Assembly (NCBI RefSeq): GCF_038396765.1
Contig: NZ_CP150096.1
Span: 4,943,001 to 5,007,000 of the forward strand
Length of the DNA: 64,000 bases
Origin: Chitinophaga caseinilytica
GTDB lineage: Bacteria > Bacteroidota > Bacteroidia > Chitinophagales > Chitinophagaceae
Reading direction: 5' to 3'
Under the pieces are notes generated by a model. The model saw nothing but the letters and a program-made list of their open reading frames with translations, ran no database searches and was not told the DNA's origin. This document shows positions 62,722 to 64,000 of the stretch, piece by piece (positions within the stretch are counted from its first letter, which is position 1; every line of letters starts with the position of its first letter). Both the position numbers and the translations under genes were made by a program.

Positions 62722-63595
62722 TCAATCTTCGAGGTAACCGAATTTACCGGTGTTGAAATCGCGGATCGCTTCTTCGATCTCTTTTTCGGTGTTCATCACG
62801 AACGGCCCGTAAGACACGATGGGCTCGCGCAGCGGCTCACCGCTCAAAAGCAGTACGGTAGCGTCTTCCGAAGCCGATACCTGCACTTCTTCCCCATCGT
62901 TGGCGAACAGCACGAAATGGTCTTGCGCCACGGGCGTATCGCCATTTACCTGTACGGATCCCTTGATCACGAGGAGGCCGGTGGTATAACCTGCGGGGAA
63001 GCTGAAAGCCGCATCGCCACCGGGTTGCAGGTACACGTTGTACAAATGCACCGGCGAAAAAGTGGTGGCGCTGCCTTTGGTACCCTTATATTCCCCGGCG
63101 ATCACTTCCACATACCCTTTCCCGTCGGGCAATGCCGATTTCGCCATGTTTTCGTGTTTCAGGGCCTGGTATTTGGGCGGGCTCATTTTATCTTTCGCGG
63201 GAAGGTTCACCCACAGCTGCACCATCTGAAAATCCCCACCCTTGCGGCTCCATTCCTTTTCGTGGAATTCTTTGTGCAACACGCCGGAAGCGGCCGTCAT
63301 CCATTGCACGTCGCCCTCGCCGATCACACCACCGCCGCCACTGCTGTCTGCATGCTCCACGCGGCCTTTATAGGCGATGGTCACGGTTTCGAAGCCGCGG
63401 TGCGGGTGAACGCCCACGCCTTTCGGCCTCGTTGCCTGCCGGCACGTTCCAGGTAGAGTTGTAGTCGAGCATGATGAAGGGGTCTGTCCGCTGCTGGGTC
63501 AACCCGCTCGGAATAAAATTGTGTACGCGGAAGCCGTCGCCCACGAAATGGGGCGCCCGGGGCGCGATGACTTTTTCGATATTTTTCTTTGCCAT
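62722..63595 (-). CDS. Pirin-family protein, interrupted by a one-base frameshift
   Basis: The gene starts at 63595 (MAKKNIEKVIAPRAPHFVGD, then DPFIMLDYNSTWNVPAGN) but this frame drifts after codon 55. The conserved metal-site motif RPKGVGVHPHRGFETVTIAY continues in a second frame ending at 62722. An extra G near 63430 (AAC G AGG CCG) would explain it, and the total length is one base over a whole codon number. Restored length would be about 290 residues, normal for pirin, with metal ligands in HPHRGFE and HKEFHEKE. Pirins are cupin quercetinases or redox-responsive regulators. Possibly a sequence error rather than decay because both halves are well kept. Confidence 0.85.
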
Positions 63596-63655
63596 AGTTT
63601 TTGATTTTCTACAGCAAAACTACGACGGTCGGCCCCGCCCGACCATTGACCTACG

Positions 63656-64000
63656 TTAAGATCCGTGATGGCGCTGAGCCATTTCCTTGCGGACGCGGCT
63701 GAGGCTTTCGGGCGCGATGCCGAGATAGGAAGCGACCATGGATTGGGGAACGCGCAGTAAAAGACTGGGGTATAATTCGATAAAGCGGAGATAGCGCGCT
63801 TCGGCCGTAAAACTGAGCAGTTCGTTGACACGGTCCTGCAAATGGCGGATATGATTATGGAGCAGGCGGTTGTTGGCTTCGGTGAACGCGGGATCGTGGC
63901 GGGAGATATCCAGCACGAAGGCTTCGTCGAGCGAAATCACGCGGCTGTCTTCCAGCGCCTGGATGAAATACTTCGAAGGGTTCCCGAAATACACGCTTTC
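63656..64000 (-). CDS. Crp/Fnr-family transcriptional regulator (N-terminus beyond window end)
   Basis: The last 114 codons are visible. They include the end of a cyclic-nucleotide-binding-like beta-roll and the long dimer helix (FTEANNRLLHNHIRHLQDRVNELLS). A winged helix-turn-helix with LRVPQSMVASYLGIAPESLSRVRKE follows. The open frame continues past position 64000, so any start inside the window (such as a GTG at 63994) is artificial. It is divergent neither from nor overlapping the pirin gene: 60 bp separate them on the same strand. The promoter of pirin lies in that gap. The pairing of pirin with Crp/Fnr is common in this phylum. Confidence 0.88.
   Translation of the reverse strand, partial: ESVYFGNPSKYFIQALEDSRVISLDEAFVLDISRHDPAFTEANNRLLHNHIRHLQDRVNELLSFTAEARYLRFIELYPSLLLRVPQSMVASYLGIAPESLSRVRKEMAQRHHGS

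Noticed and set aside
62522..62737. 71-codon plus-strand frame rich in Arg and Pro
   Set aside because: It crosses a hairpin and the pirin terminator and has no recognisable feature.
1..64000. CRISPR arrays, tRNA/rRNA genes, insertion sequences or phage genes
   Set aside because: No regularly spaced repeats, tRNA cloverleaf, transposase, integrase or structural phage motif was seen by eye; a covariance-model search could still reveal a missed RNA.

Overview
The window is about 64 kb of Bacteroidota chromosome, most likely from a Chitinophaga-like member of the Chitinophagaceae with a fairly GC-rich genome. Evidence: three SusC/SusD pairs, a sigma-FecR-SusC-SusD cassette, a type IX secretion tail, DUF5007/DUF5008/DUF5690-type proteins, TPR histidine kinases, and promoters of the Bacteroidota form TTTG-N19-TAnnTTTG. 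No rRNA, tRNA, CRISPR array, insertion sequence or phage gene was seen.

Layout. 1-5.4 kb (minus): the 5' part of an ABC exporter and two tandem paralogous TPR histidine kinases without a response regulator. 5.6-13.3 kb: a DeoR repressor divergent from a tight operon of polyol-type MFS permease, 2-hydroxyacid dehydrogenase, two unlike FGGY kinases, a histidine phosphatase and a secreted GDPD-like phosphodiesterase, closed by a terminator. The core resembles Bacillus yoaB/yoaD/yoaC. 13.4-20.9 kb: small membrane proteins, a DUF5690 transporter-like protein, a T9SS-exported GH10-like hydrolase, a structured intergenic segment (possible RNA), and a DEAD-box helicase. 20.9-35.2 kb (minus): one long uptake locus with two SusC/SusD pairs plus fasciclin, CBM6-like, DUF5007-like and delta-60-repeat lipoproteins, but no glycoside hydrolase. 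35.2-36.2 kb: an AT-rich stretch with no convincing gene.

36.2-43.5 kb: a DGPF/YCII protein with its ECF42-type sigma factor, an SDR with an apparently leaderless promoter, a SAM hydroxide adenosyltransferase (DUF62), an ABM-domain protein, and a DUF2723 membrane glycosyltransferase whose frame is broken at a C-run. 43.6-51.6 kb: an AraC-GyrI regulator with an unknown membrane protein, an exported TIM-barrel isomerase-like protein, a VWA/MoxR-like pair, and a Gfo/Idh/MocA oxidoreductase with a DUF1080 protein. The isomerase, oxidoreductase and DUF1080 set suggests periplasmic 3-keto-glycoside chemistry. 51.6-59 kb: an ECF sigma, FecR, STN-type SusC, SusD and F5/8C lipoprotein, a complete trans-envelope signalling uptake unit. 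59-64 kb: an orphan FtsX-type permease, a small secreted protein, a pirin gene with a one-base frameshift, and a partial Crp/Fnr regulator.

Theme: environmental glycan or glycoside scavenging with dedicated sensing. The most interesting items are the two-kinase Yoa-like operon, the hydrolase-free double SusCD locus with a fasciclin-CBM6 fusion, the possible non-hydrolytic glycoside set, the structured 17.5-17.8 kb segment, and two independent single-base frameshifts.
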